Assembly: GCA_021781575.1 (NCBI GenBank)
Contig: JAJXWP010000014.1
Span: forward strand, 25,981-89,980
DNA: 64,000 nt
Origin: Pseudomonadota bacterium
GTDB lineage: Bacteria; Pseudomonadota; Alphaproteobacteria; Rhodospirillales; Magnetospirillaceae
Reading direction: 5' to 3'
The stretch's first letter is position 1. Each line of letters opens with the position of its first letter. The notes beneath the pieces are model-generated. The model made no database searches. It was not told the DNA's origin and was given only the letters and a program-made list of their open reading frames with translations. A program made the translations under genes and the position numbers. This document shows positions 56,021 to 64,000 of the stretch, one piece after another.

Positions 56021-57088
56021 ATGTCCAAATCTCCGCATCGCTGGATGATGACCGCCGTCGGAGCACCCATGGTCAAGGAACCGTTGGTGCTGCCGACACC
56101 CGATGCCGGCCAGGTTGTGGTCGAGGTGGCGGGCTGCGGCGTATGTCACACGGACCTCGGATATTATTACGATGGAGTGCGGACCAATAGCCCTCTGCCG
56201 CTGACCCTGGGACATGAGATCAGCGGTCGTGTCGTCGCCGCCGGAGCCGGAGCGGAAAGCTGGAATGGACGCGCCGTCATCATCCCGGCGGTCATCCCCT
56301 GTGGCCAGTGCGACGCCTGCAAGCGCGGCAAAGGAACCATCTGCGCCAAGCAGGCCATGCCCGGCAACGACATCCAAGGCGGTTTCGCCACCCATATCAC
56401 CGTTCCCGCCACCGGCCTCTGCCCGGTCGACGAGGCCCGCCTGGAAAAGATCGGCCTGACCCTGGCCGACGTCTCGGTGGTTGCTGACGCCGTCACCACT
56501 CCCTACCAGGCGGTCGTGCAGGCCGGCGTGCAGCCCGGCAGCCTTTGCGTGGTGATCGGCGCCGGCGGCGTCGGCGGCTATTGTGTCCAGATTGCCGCGG
56601 CTTTCGGCGGGACCGTGGTCGCCCTCGACGTCGATGCGGGCAAGTTGGAAGCCATTGGCAAATTCGGCGCCTCCAAGACGATCAATGTCCGCGAGACCGA
56701 CCCCAAGACGCTGAAGAAGAGCATCGCCGAATTCGCCAAGGAGCGTGGCCTCTCCACCCGCGAATGGATAATTTTCGAATGTTCGGGCACCGCCGCGGGC
56801 CAAAGCACCGCGTGGAACCTGCTGGTGCACGGCGCCACCCTGGCGGTGGTGGGCTTCACCATGGACAAGGTTGAGGTACGCCTGTCCAACCTGATGGCAT
56901 TCCATGCGCGGGCGCTGGGCAACTGGGGCTGCCCGCCCGAGCTTTACCCAGGCGCCCTCGATCTGGTCCTCGACCACAAGATCGAACTGGCGTCCTTCGT
57001 CGAACGTCACCCCCTAGAGGAGATCAACCAGGTTTTCGCCGACGCCCACGCCCACAAGCTGAAGCGGCGGGCCATTCTCGTTCCCTGA
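56021..57088 (+). CDS. had: 6-hydroxycyclohex-1-ene-1-carbonyl-CoA dehydrogenase
   Basis: Zinc-type alcohol dehydrogenase of 355 aa (MDR family). It oxidises the 6-hydroxy group formed by Dch, with NAD+. It has CGVCHTD and GHEISG (catalytic zinc site), the structural zinc cysteines [16 protein letters not shown] and the NAD motif [16 protein letters not shown]. The assignment rests on its place directly before oah and dch; the fold alone would fit other alcohol dehydrogenases. First gene of the bcr operon. Confidence 0.9.
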   Translation: MSKSPHRWMMTAVGAPMVKEPLVLPTPDAGQVVVEVAGCGVCHTDLGYYYDGVRTNSPLPLTLGHEISGRVVAAGAGAESWNGRAVIIPAVIPCGQCDACKRGKGTICAKQAMPGNDIQGGFATHITVPATGLCPVDEARLEKIGLTLADVSVVADAVTTPYQAVVQAGVQPGSLCVVIGAGGVGGYCVQIAAAFGGTVVALDVDAGKLEAIGKFGASKTINVRETDPKTLKKSIAEFAKERGLSTREWIIFECSGTAAGQSTAWNLLVHGATLAVVGFTMDKVEVRLSNLMAFHARALGNWGCPPELYPGALDLVLDHKIELASFVERHPLEEINQVFADAHAHKLKRRAILVP

Positions 57089-57127
57089 AAAAAAGCGATT
57101 CACAGACGAAAAGAGAAAGGAAACAGC

Positions 57128-58267
57128 ATGACCTCCGATACAGCCTCCATCGCCAAAACCACGGCGCCGGCGCATTTGAACGATCACAATCTGGTCCGTG
57201 ACATCGTCGTCCCGGGGGTGATCTACGAAAAGCGCCCGGCCAGAACGCCGGATGGCAAGGTGGCGCAGGGCCTCTACAACGCCTGGATCATCCTCGACAA
57301 TCCGAAGCAGTTCAATTCCTACACCACCGAGATGGTCAAGGGCGTCATCCTTGCCTTCCGGGCCGCCTCGGTAGCCCGCGACGTGGTGGCGGTGGTATTC
57401 ACCGGTGCCGGCGACAAGGCCTTCTGCACCGGCGGCAACACCAAGGAATACGCCGAATACTATGCCGGAAACCCGCAGGAATACCGGCAGTACATGCGCC
57501 TGTTCAACGACATGGTGTCGGCCATCCTGGGCTGTGACAAGCCGGTCATCTGCCGGGTCAACGGCATGCGGATCGGCGGCGGCCAGGAAATCGGCATGGC
57601 AGCCGACTTCTCGGTGGCTCAGGACCTGGCCAAGTTCGGCCAGGCCGGCCCGAAGCACGGCTCGGCGGCCATCGGCGGGGCTACCGACTTCCTGCCGTTG
57701 ATGATTGGCTGTGAGCAGGCGATGGTGTCCGGTACCCTGTGCGAGCCGTTTTCCGCCCACAAGGCCGCCCGCCTGGGCATCCTCACCGACATCGTGCCGG
57801 CCCTCAAGGTCGACGGCAAGTTCGTCCCCAATCCCCTGGTCATCACCGACCGTTACCTCGACGAATACGGGCGGGTGATCCACGGCGAATTCAAGACCGG
57901 CGCCGAGGCGGAAACGGGCAAGGCGCTGCTGAAGCAGGGCACCGTCGATCTGTCGCTGCTCGACGCCAAGGTCGAAGAACTGTGCGGCAAGATCCTGCTC
58001 ACCTTCCCCGACTGCATGACCAAGTCCTTCGAGGAATTGCGCAAGCCGAAGATCAACGCCTGGAACGCCAACAAGGAAAACAGCCGTGCCTGGCTGTCGC
58101 TCAACATGATGACCGAAGCACGAGCCGGCTTCCGCGCCTTCAACGAAGGTACCAAGGAGGACCGCGAAATCGACTTCGTCGCTCTGCGCCAGGCCCTGGC
58201 CGTCGGCGCCCCGTGGACGCCGGATCTCACCGAGAGCCTGATGCCTGCCGCACGGGGGCAGAAATGA
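57128..58267 (+). CDS. oah: 6-oxocyclohex-1-ene-1-carbonyl-CoA hydrolase
   Basis: Crotonase-superfamily ring-cleaving hydrolase of 379 aa, longer than ordinary enoyl-CoA hydratases (about 260 aa), as expected for Oah/BamA-type enzymes. It adds water and hydrolytically opens the ring to give 3-hydroxypimelyl-CoA. Visible: FTGAGDKAFCTGGNTKEYAEYY in part and RVNGMRIGGGQEIGMAADFSVA in part (oxyanion hole), and LPLMIGCEQAM. The stop overlaps the dch start by 4 bp. Confidence 0.94.
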   Translation: MTSDTASIAKTTAPAHLNDHNLVRDIVVPGVIYEKRPARTPDGKVAQGLYNAWIILDNPKQFNSYTTEMVKGVILAFRAASVARDVVAVVFTGAGDKAFCTGGNTKEYAEYYAGNPQEYRQYMRLFNDMVSAILGCDKPVICRVNGMRIGGGQEIGMAADFSVAQDLAKFGQAGPKHGSAAIGGATDFLPLMIGCEQAMVSGTLCEPFSAHKAARLGILTDIVPALKVDGKFVPNPLVITDRYLDEYGRVIHGEFKTGAEAETGKALLKQGTVDLSLLDAKVEELCGKILLTFPDCMTKSFEELRKPKINAWNANKENSRAWLSLNMMTEARAGFRAFNEGTKEDREIDFVALRQALAVGAPWTPDLTESLMPAARGQK

Positions 58268-59034
58268 CCGAGTCCTGCCTCAAGGTCTGGCGCGACCGGG
58301 ACGGCAGGCTACTGCGGCTGCGGTTGGCCCGGCCGAAGGCTAATATCGTCGATGCCGCAATGATCGCCGCGCTGGACAAGGCGCTGGCCGACAACCTGTC
58401 CGACCCCATGCTGTCGGCGGTTCTGGTCGACCATGAAGGCCCGCATTTCAGCTTCGGCGCCAGCGTGCAGGAGCACCTGCCCGATCAATGCGCCGCCATG
58501 TTGAAGGGCTTCTGCGCGCTGATCCTGCGCATGGTCGAATCACCGGTGCCGATCCTGGCGGCGGTGCGCGGCCAATGCCTGGGCGGCGGCATGGAAGTGG
58601 CACTGGGAGCCAATCTGATCTTCGCCGCCCCCGATGCCAAGTTCGGCCAGCCGGAAATCCAGTTGGCGGTGTTCGCACCGCCGGCCTCCTGCCTCCTGCC
58701 CGAGCGCATGCCGCGCGGCGAGGCGGAACACATCCTGTTCTCCGGCCAGTCGATCACCGGTGAAGAGGGCTGGCGCCTAGGCCTGGTTCATGCCGTCACG
58801 GCCGACCCTGAAGCCGCCGCGCTGGCCTATTTCGACGAAGCACTTGCGCCGCACAGCCCGTCGTCGCTGCGCTTCGCGGTACGAGCCGCTCGTTCCGACC
58901 TTGTGCAACGGGTCAAAACGAAGCTCGCAGCTCTTGAAGAGCTTTATCTCACGGGTCTGATGTCCACCCGGGATGCCGTGGAAGGTCTTACGGCGTTCCT
59001 CGAAAAAAGACCGGCCAAATGGGAGGGTCGTTAA
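58264..59034 (+). CDS. dch: Cyclohexa-1,5-diene-1-carbonyl-CoA hydratase
   Basis: Crotonase-family hydratase of 256 aa acting on the product of benzoyl-CoA reductase. It has PHFSFGASVQEHLP, AAVRGQCLGGGMEVALGANL in part (oxyanion hole) and AKFGQPEIQLAVFAPPA. ATG 58264 overlaps the oah stop (ATGA). The dch-had-oah set marks the Thauera-type route, not the BadKHI route of Rhodopseudomonas. Confidence 0.93.
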   Translation: MTESCLKVWRDRDGRLLRLRLARPKANIVDAAMIAALDKALADNLSDPMLSAVLVDHEGPHFSFGASVQEHLPDQCAAMLKGFCALILRMVESPVPILAAVRGQCLGGGMEVALGANLIFAAPDAKFGQPEIQLAVFAPPASCLLPERMPRGEAEHILFSGQSITGEEGWRLGLVHAVTADPEAAALAYFDEALAPHSPSSLRFAVRAARSDLVQRVKTKLAALEELYLTGLMSTRDAVEGLTAFLEKRPAKWEGR

Positions 59035-59037
59035 CAC

Positions 59038-60201
59038 ATGTCGTCCACAGCTGAAATCATGGCGCGCTGCCAGGGCCTGTTCGAGGACCTCAACTACAGC
59101 GACGCCCGCGCCTGGAAAGCAAAAGTTCCGGGTCGCAAAGTCGTCGGCTTTCTGCCGGTCTATGTCCCCTTGGAGATGGTCCATGCTGCCGGCTGCCTGC
59201 CGCTGGGAATCTTCGGCGGCGGCGACCAGTTGGAGGTCATCCATGGCGACGCCTACTACCAGAGCTACATCTGCCGCATTCCGCGCTCGACGATCGAGCT
59301 TGGGGTGACCGGCCGCTTGGATTTCGTCGATGGGATGCTCTTCCCGTTCGTCTGCGACGTCATCCGCAACCTTTCGGGCATCTGGAAGATGATGTTCCCG
59401 AATGTGTGGACCAAGTTCTTCGATACGCCCCAGAATTTCGACTCCAGCATCGGCGGCACCTACTATGTGCACGAGTTGCAGGAGCTGCGCGAAGGCCTGG
59501 AAAACCTGACCGGCCGCAAGATCACCGACGATGATCTCCGTCGGTCGATCAAGCTCTACAACGAGAACCGCCGGCTGATCCGCGAAGTCTATGCCTTCCG
59601 CGCCCGTGAGCCGTGGCGGGCCCCGACCTCGGAAGTCTATGTGATCATGCGCGCCGGCCTGATGATGGAGGTCGAGGAGCACAACCAGATCCTGCGCGAT
59701 TACATGGACGCCGCCGCCAGGGAAGATCGCCCGCAACGCGACAATGTCCGCGTCGCTATTTATGGCTCGTTCTGCGAACAGCCGCCGCTCAACCTTATCA
59801 AATCCGTCGAGATGGCCGGCTGTTACGTGGTCGATGACGACTATTCCCTGGTCAACCGCTTCCTCACCGAGGATGTGCCGACCGACGGCGACCCGCTGGC
59901 GGCTCTGGCCGAGACCTACCTCAAGCATTCGGTCGAGACGTCCTGCAAATATGTGCCGAAAGAGGAAGACAAGGGCAAATTCCACGTTGAATCGGTACGC
60001 AAGTCCGGTGCCGAGGGCGTCATCTACGCGACACCCAGCTTCTGCGACCCGGCGCTGCTCGATCGCCCGATGATCGCCCATCGGCTGACCGAGGCAGGTA
60101 TTCCCCACATCAACTTCAAGTATGCGGAGAACTCCGGCCAAATGCAGCCGATCCGCGAACAGGCGGGTACCTTCGCCGATTCCCTCAAGCTGTGGAGCTG
60201 A
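59038..60201 (+). CDS. bcrC: Benzoyl-CoA reductase subunit C
   Basis: One of the two catalytic-module subunits of ATP-dependent class I benzoyl-CoA reductase, 387 aa (2-hydroxyglutaryl-CoA dehydratase D-component family). Cysteines that can ligate a 4Fe-4S cluster are in AAGCLPLGIF, SYICRIPRS and FPFVCDVIRN. It starts 3 bp after the dch stop. Length matches Thauera BcrC and Rhodopseudomonas BadD. Confidence 0.95.
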   Translation: MSSTAEIMARCQGLFEDLNYSDARAWKAKVPGRKVVGFLPVYVPLEMVHAAGCLPLGIFGGGDQLEVIHGDAYYQSYICRIPRSTIELGVTGRLDFVDGMLFPFVCDVIRNLSGIWKMMFPNVWTKFFDTPQNFDSSIGGTYYVHELQELREGLENLTGRKITDDDLRRSIKLYNENRRLIREVYAFRAREPWRAPTSEVYVIMRAGLMMEVEEHNQILRDYMDAAAREDRPQRDNVRVAIYGSFCEQPPLNLIKSVEMAGCYVVDDDYSLVNRFLTEDVPTDGDPLAALAETYLKHSVETSCKYVPKEEDKGKFHVESVRKSGAEGVIYATPSFCDPALLDRPMIAHRLTEAGIPHINFKYAENSGQMQPIREQAGTFADSLKLWS

Positions 60202-60205
60202 CGCC

Positions 60206-61489
60206 ATGAGCGAAGCGATTAAAGAGAAGTCCATGCTCCTGCAGAAGGACATGATCTCCCGCAATTACGAGGCGATCACCTCCAAGCATGAGACTGGCCG
60301 CAAGGTGGCGTCCACCTTCGTCCCGGGAAACCTCAATGAATTGTTGATGTGTTTCGACATCGTCAACAACCTGCCCGAGATCAACGCCATCCAGAACGGC
60401 ATGCGCAAGGTCTCCGGCAACTACATTCTGGAAGCCGAGAAGCACGGCCATTCCGAGGACGTCTGCACCTATGTGAAGGCCGATATCGGAATGATGGGCA
60501 AGGGCAACATCGCCCCCAACGGCAAGCCGTTCCCCAATCCCGATGTCCTGCTGCTGTCCTACACCGGCTGCTATACCTTCATGAAATGGTTCGAGCTGCT
60601 GCGCGAGCAGTACAAATGCCCGACACTCATGCTGCATGTGCCCTACGAAGGCGACGGTCATTCGACCAAGAACATGCGCGATTACATCGTCAAGCAGTTA
60701 AAGGAAGTAGTCATCCCCGGCCTCGAGCAGGTATCTGGCGTGAAATTCGATATCGATCGTCTGCGCCAATACCTGAAGAATTCGGCGAAAGCTGAAGACG
60801 GCCTGGTGTGGTGTCTTGAGCAAGGCAAGATCAAGCCGTCGCCGATCGATGCTTATTTTGGTGGCGTCTACTACATCGGCCCGATGTTCACCGCTTTCCG
60901 CGGCACACCCGAGTCGATTGTCTACTACGAAGAACTGATGAAGGAAGTGCAGGCCCGTATCGACAACAAGCTGGGCCCCGTGACGCCGGACGGCACGCCG
61001 TTCAATGACCAGAAATACCGCCTGGTCGTCGAAGGGCCGCCGAACTGGACCAACTTCCGCGAATTCTGGAAGATGTTCTATGACGAAGGCGCCGTTGTCG
61101 TGGCCTCCAGCTACACCAAGGTGGGCGGCATGTACGATCTGGGCTTCCGCCACGATCCGGATCACCCGCTGGAGACGCTCGCCGACTACTGCCTGGGTTG
61201 CTACACCAACCGCAACCTGCCGACGCGCGTCGACATCCTGGCCAAGTATGTCGAGGAATATGAAGCCGACGGCCTGCTGATCAATTCGATCAAGAGCTGC
61301 AACAGCTTCTCGGCCGGTCAGTTGATGATCATGAAGGAAGTCGAAAAGCGCACCGGCAAACCTGGCGCCTTCATCGAAAGCGATCTGGTCGATCCCCGCT
61401 ACTTCTCGGCGGCCAACATCAAGAACCGTCTGGAGAGCTATTTCCAGATGATCGAACAAAAACGCCGCGGCACCGGCAAGGCCGCTTGA
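60206..61489 (+). CDS. bcrB: Benzoyl-CoA reductase subunit B
   Basis: Second catalytic-module subunit, 427 aa, same fold family as BcrC. It binds substrate and a 4Fe-4S cluster. Seen: [20 protein letters not shown] in part, [33 protein letters not shown] 60206 is 4 bp after the bcrC stop; the open frame upstream overlaps bcrC. bcrA follows with a GGGAGG ribosome site. Confidence 0.95.
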   Translation: MSEAIKEKSMLLQKDMISRNYEAITSKHETGRKVASTFVPGNLNELLMCFDIVNNLPEINAIQNGMRKVSGNYILEAEKHGHSEDVCTYVKADIGMMGKGNIAPNGKPFPNPDVLLLSYTGCYTFMKWFELLREQYKCPTLMLHVPYEGDGHSTKNMRDYIVKQLKEVVIPGLEQVSGVKFDIDRLRQYLKNSAKAEDGLVWCLEQGKIKPSPIDAYFGGVYYIGPMFTAFRGTPESIVYYEELMKEVQARIDNKLGPVTPDGTPFNDQKYRLVVEGPPNWTNFREFWKMFYDEGAVVVASSYTKVGGMYDLGFRHDPDHPLETLADYCLGCYTNRNLPTRVDILAKYVEEYEADGLLINSIKSCNSFSAGQLMIMKEVEKRTGKPGAFIESDLVDPRYFSAANIKNRLESYFQMIEQKRRGTGKAA

Positions 61490-61503
61490 GGGAGGTCCCG
61501 AAG

Positions 61504-62808
61504 ATGCGTTGTTTCATCGGAATCGACTTAGGTTCCACGACCACCAAGGCTGTGGTTATGGACGAAAATACCCAGCTCCTGGGGCGCGGCATCACCAACT
61601 CGCGCTCCAACTATGACACGGCTGCCGCCGTGTCGAAGCAGGAAGCCCTCATCGACACGCGCTTGACCCTGTTCCGGCGCGGCCTCTCGGCCGTGCCCGA
61701 GGTTTCGGGCAAGGTCGACAGCATCCTGGCCGACCTCGAGCGCAACTTCCGCCACGTCCAGTTCCTGGAGCAGCTCGACGACCTCGAGCAGACCTGCGTA
61801 CGGAACGTCAAGGGCCCGCGCTACGTCGGCAAGGAGACCGGGGTCAATACGGCGCTGGCCGAAGTATTCAAGCAGCTGCGCCAGAGCTCCCATGCGCTGT
61901 TCCAGCCCGGCGCACGGCGTAAGTCCGACTTCTTCCGCGACCTTGCCGGGTCGGATTTCATGCAGTTCGGCGAACCCGTAGCGCGCGATGCCGGCCTGCC
62001 GTTCGATCTGCTGGTCAACGTCTATGACAAGTCCATCATCGAGGTGGAAAACCGCCCACCGGCCGGAGACATGGAGGGCAAGTTCCTTCGCGCCCTGGAA
62101 AAGGCTTCGGGCAGCGGGGACATCGACTCCGCGTCCGTCGTCAAGCCGGTGAAGGACGCCCTGGCCATTCCGCTTGAGGAGACCTACGTGGTCGGCACCG
62201 GCTATGGCCGCGTCCGCCTGCCCTTCCCCAAGGAGCACATCCGCTCTGAAATCCTGTGCCACGGCTTGGGCGCCCATATGATGTACCCCGACACCCGCAC
62301 GGTGCTGGACATCGGCGGCCAGGACACCAAGGGCATCCAGGTCGATCCCCAGGGCATCGTCGAGAACTTCCAGATGAACGACCGCTGCGCCGCAGGCTGC
62401 GGCCGCTATCTGGGCTATATCGCCGACGAAATGAACATGGGCCTGCACGAGCTGGGGCCGCTCGCCATGAAGTCCAACAAGACCGTGCGTATCAACTCGA
62501 CCTGCACCGTGTTCGCCGGCGCCGAGTTGCGCGATCGGTTGGCGCTGGGCGAAAAGCGTGAGGACATCCTGGCCGGCCTTCACCGGTCCATCATCCTGCG
62601 CGCCATGTCGATCCTGTCTCGGGCCGGCGGGGTGAAGGATCAGTTCACCTTCACCGGTGGCGTTGCCAAGAACGAAGCGGCTGTGCGCGAACTGCGCAAG
62701 CTGATCAAGGAGAACTACGGCGACGTCACCATCAACATCAATCCGGACTCCATTTACACCGGCGCTCTTGGCGGAGCCACCTTCGCCGTCCGTGCCGTGG
62801 TGAACTGA
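61504..62808 (+). CDS. bcrA: Benzoyl-CoA reductase ATPase subunit A
   Basis: ASKHA-fold ATPase of 434 aa in the electron-activation module of class I benzoyl-CoA reductase. It has [21 protein letters not shown] (in part), [14 protein letters not shown] and the 4Fe-4S-binding [13 protein letters not shown]. The long N-terminal insert (434 aa rather than about 300) identifies the Bcr/Bad subclass and not the Bzd one. ATG 61504 fits the ribosome site better than ATG 61486. Confidence 0.95.
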   Translation: MRCFIGIDLGSTTTKAVVMDENTQLLGRGITNSRSNYDTAAAVSKQEALIDTRLTLFRRGLSAVPEVSGKVDSILADLERNFRHVQFLEQLDDLEQTCVRNVKGPRYVGKETGVNTALAEVFKQLRQSSHALFQPGARRKSDFFRDLAGSDFMQFGEPVARDAGLPFDLLVNVYDKSIIEVENRPPAGDMEGKFLRALEKASGSGDIDSASVVKPVKDALAIPLEETYVVGTGYGRVRLPFPKEHIRSEILCHGLGAHMMYPDTRTVLDIGGQDTKGIQVDPQGIVENFQMNDRCAAGCGRYLGYIADEMNMGLHELGPLAMKSNKTVRINSTCTVFAGAELRDRLALGEKREDILAGLHRSIILRAMSILSRAGGVKDQFTFTGGVAKNEAAVRELRKLIKENYGDVTININPDSIYTGALGGATFAVRAVVN

Positions 62809-62828
62809 GCGAAGGGGAGGAAGCACCC

Positions 62829-63668
62829 ATGACCGAGATCATTACCGCCGGTATCGACATCGGCTCCGGCTGCGTGAAGACCGTTCTGTTCAAGGTGAAC
62901 GGCTCCGACGCCCAGTGGCTGGCCAAGGAAACCGCCCGCATCCGCAACCGCGATCCGTTCCAGCTGGCCAACGACTCCTACGAGCATGCTCTCAAGCATG
63001 CCGGCCTGAAGCGCGGCGACGTCGCCTATGTGGCGTCGACCGGCGATGCCGAGAACCTCAAGTTCAGCACCGGCCATTTCTACTCGATGACCACCCACGG
63101 CCGGGGCGCCATCTACCTCAACCCCAACACTCGTTCGGTCCTCGACATCGGGGCGCTGAACGGCCGGGCGATCAAGGTGGATGCCAGCGGCAAGGTGCTC
63201 AGCTACAAGATGACCAGCCAGTGCGCGTCGGGCTCTGGCCAATTCCTGGAAAACATCGCCCGCTACCTGGGTATTGCCCAGGACGAAATCGGCTCGCTGT
63301 CCCAGCAGGCGAACGACCCCGAGAAAGTGTCGTCGATTTGCGCCGTGCTGGCGGAAACCGACGTCATCAACATGGTGTCCCGCGGCATTACCGCGCCAAA
63401 CATCCTGAAGGGCATCCATGAGTCCATGGCGGTACGCCTGGCCAAGCTGCTGAAGTCCATCGGCTCGACCGATGGCCTTGTCCTGATGACCGGCGGCCTG
63501 GCTCTCGACACCGGCCTGGTGGCGGCACTGAACGAGGCGCTGGTCAAGGAGAAGGTCAATCTGGTGGCGGAAAGCCATCCGGACTCGATCTATGCCGGCG
63601 CTATCGGCGCTTCCCTCTGGGGCGCATTCCGGCACGAGAAGCTGACGCGGCTGGTGAAGGCCGCCTGA
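62829..63668 (+). CDS. bcrD: Benzoyl-CoA reductase ATPase subunit D
   Basis: Second ASKHA ATPase of 279 aa, forming the BcrAD module that bridges a 4Fe-4S cluster: ITAGIDIGSGCVKTVLF, VLDIGALNGRAIKV and TSQCASGSGQFLEN. It hydrolyses ATP to lower the potential of electrons delivered to BcrBC. GGGGAGG precedes the ATG. Order bcrC-B-A-D equals that of Thauera aromatica and badDEFG. No ferredoxin gene follows. Confidence 0.95.
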   Translation: MTEIITAGIDIGSGCVKTVLFKVNGSDAQWLAKETARIRNRDPFQLANDSYEHALKHAGLKRGDVAYVASTGDAENLKFSTGHFYSMTTHGRGAIYLNPNTRSVLDIGALNGRAIKVDASGKVLSYKMTSQCASGSGQFLENIARYLGIAQDEIGSLSQQANDPEKVSSICAVLAETDVINMVSRGITAPNILKGIHESMAVRLAKLLKSIGSTDGLVLMTGGLALDTGLVAALNEALVKEKVNLVAESHPDSIYAGAIGASLWGAFRHEKLTRLVKAA

Positions 63669-63686
63669 CGCGCCGGACCGGAAAAC

Positions 63687-63723
63687 AGCATGCGGCTCGT
63701 TCTCCCCGTCGAGTCCGCATGCT
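63687..63723. other. Hairpin after bcrD
   Basis: AGCATGCGG plus CTCG (63687-63699) pairs with CGAG plus CCGCATGCT with a one-base bulge. It lies 18 bp after the bcrD stop and just before the terminator hairpin. Confidence 0.5.
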
Positions 63724-63725
63724 TG

Positions 63726-63757
63726 GGGAGGGCGGCGGTTGACGCCGCCCTCCTGAT
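63726..63757 (+). terminator. Terminator hairpin after bcrD
   Basis: GGAGGGCGGCG (63726-63736) pairs perfectly with CGCCGCCCTCC (63742-63752), loop GTTGA, followed by TGATTT. It separates the bcr operon from etfB. Confidence 0.7.
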
Positions 63758-63801
63758 TTCATCAGGGTTCGGCAAGACAATATTTGCGGAAGTATCATGA
63801 G

Positions 63802-64000
63802 ATGAAAGTCCTGGTCGCTGTCAAACGGGTGGTCGACTACAACGTGAAGATCCGGGTCAAGGCGGACGGATCCGGGGTCGACACGGCCAATGTGAAATTT
63901 TCCATGAACCCCTTCGACGAGATCGCCGTGGAAGAGGCGGTTCGGCTGAAAGAGGCGGGCAAGGCGAGCGAGATCGTCGCGGTGTCGATGGGCCCCCAGG
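63802..64000 (+). CDS. etfB: Electron transfer flavoprotein beta subunit, 3' partial
   Basis: The first 66 codons of an ETF-beta gene cut by the window end: [19 protein letters not shown], then [22 protein letters not shown] and [10 protein letters not shown], all typical of the ETF-beta N-terminus. Function: accepts electrons from acyl-CoA dehydrogenases such as GcdH and passes them to ETF:quinone oxidoreductase. It is separated from bcrD by two hairpins, so it has its own promoter or depends on read-through. etfA is expected next but lies outside. Confidence 0.9.
   Translation, partial: MKVLVAVKRVVDYNVKIRVKADGSGVDTANVKFSMNPFDEIAVEEAVRLKEAGKASEIVAVSMGPQ

Overview
The window is GC-rich, gene-dense DNA from a facultatively anaerobic bacterium. 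It most likely comes from an alphaproteobacterium of the Magnetospirillum/Phaeospirillum (Rhodospirillales) type. This is inferred from codon and base composition, a complete oxidative (reverse-type) dsr operon, and Thauera-type anaerobic aromatic genes; no similarity search was possible. No rRNA, tRNA, CRISPR array or insertion sequence was seen.

Region 1 (1-15.4 kb) is a sulfur-oxidation block read left to right: dsrA (5' end outside the window), dsrB, dsrEFH, dsrC, dsrM, dsrK, dsrL, dsrJ, dsrO, dsrP, a TrpD2/YbiB-like gene, dsrN and tusA. It is followed by a sulfide:quinone-oxidoreductase-like flavoprotein, a DUF1641 protein, a terminator and a convergent ArsR-family regulator. DsrEFH, DsrL and the intact DsrE Cys78 mark it as the sulfur-oxidising form.

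Region 2 (15.5-22.3 kb) holds a DUF4136-like lipoprotein, a putative iron-uptake set (FTR1 permease, periplasmic cupredoxin, outer-membrane barrel), an accessory FtsH protease, a BON-domain protein, a hibernation-factor/cold-shock fusion and a small acidic protein.

Region 3 (22.3-37.2 kb) encodes anaerobic phenylacetate alpha-oxidation. Phenylacetate-CoA ligase makes phenylacetyl-CoA. PadBCD (molybdenum enzyme, with FdhD) oxidises it, and a FlK-like thioesterase may release phenylglyoxylate. PadEFGHI then forms benzoyl-CoA. An NDP-forming acyl-CoA synthetase-like protein closes the leftward operon.

Region 4 (37.4-41.9 kb) contains a Na/Pi-type transporter with a PhoU-like tail, a YgbA-type protein, a HerA-like ATPase and a secreted protein.

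Region 5 (42-64 kb) is the benzoate and 4-hydroxybenzoate block: PaaX regulator, benzoate-CoA ligase, 4-hydroxybenzoyl-CoA reductase (hcrCAB) with its molybdenum-cofactor maturation genes under a MarR regulator, 3-hydroxyacyl-CoA dehydrogenase, a PaaY-like protein, glutaryl-CoA dehydrogenase, had-oah-dch, bcrCBAD (class I benzoyl-CoA reductase) and the start of etfB.

The main new observation is a shared palindromic motif, about GGYAYY-N2-RRTACY. It occurs in five separate promoter regions that together control the phenylacetate and benzoate genes, and suggests one aromatic regulon. The hcr operon instead carries two 19-bp TTGTT...AACAA palindromes in front of its own MarR gene.
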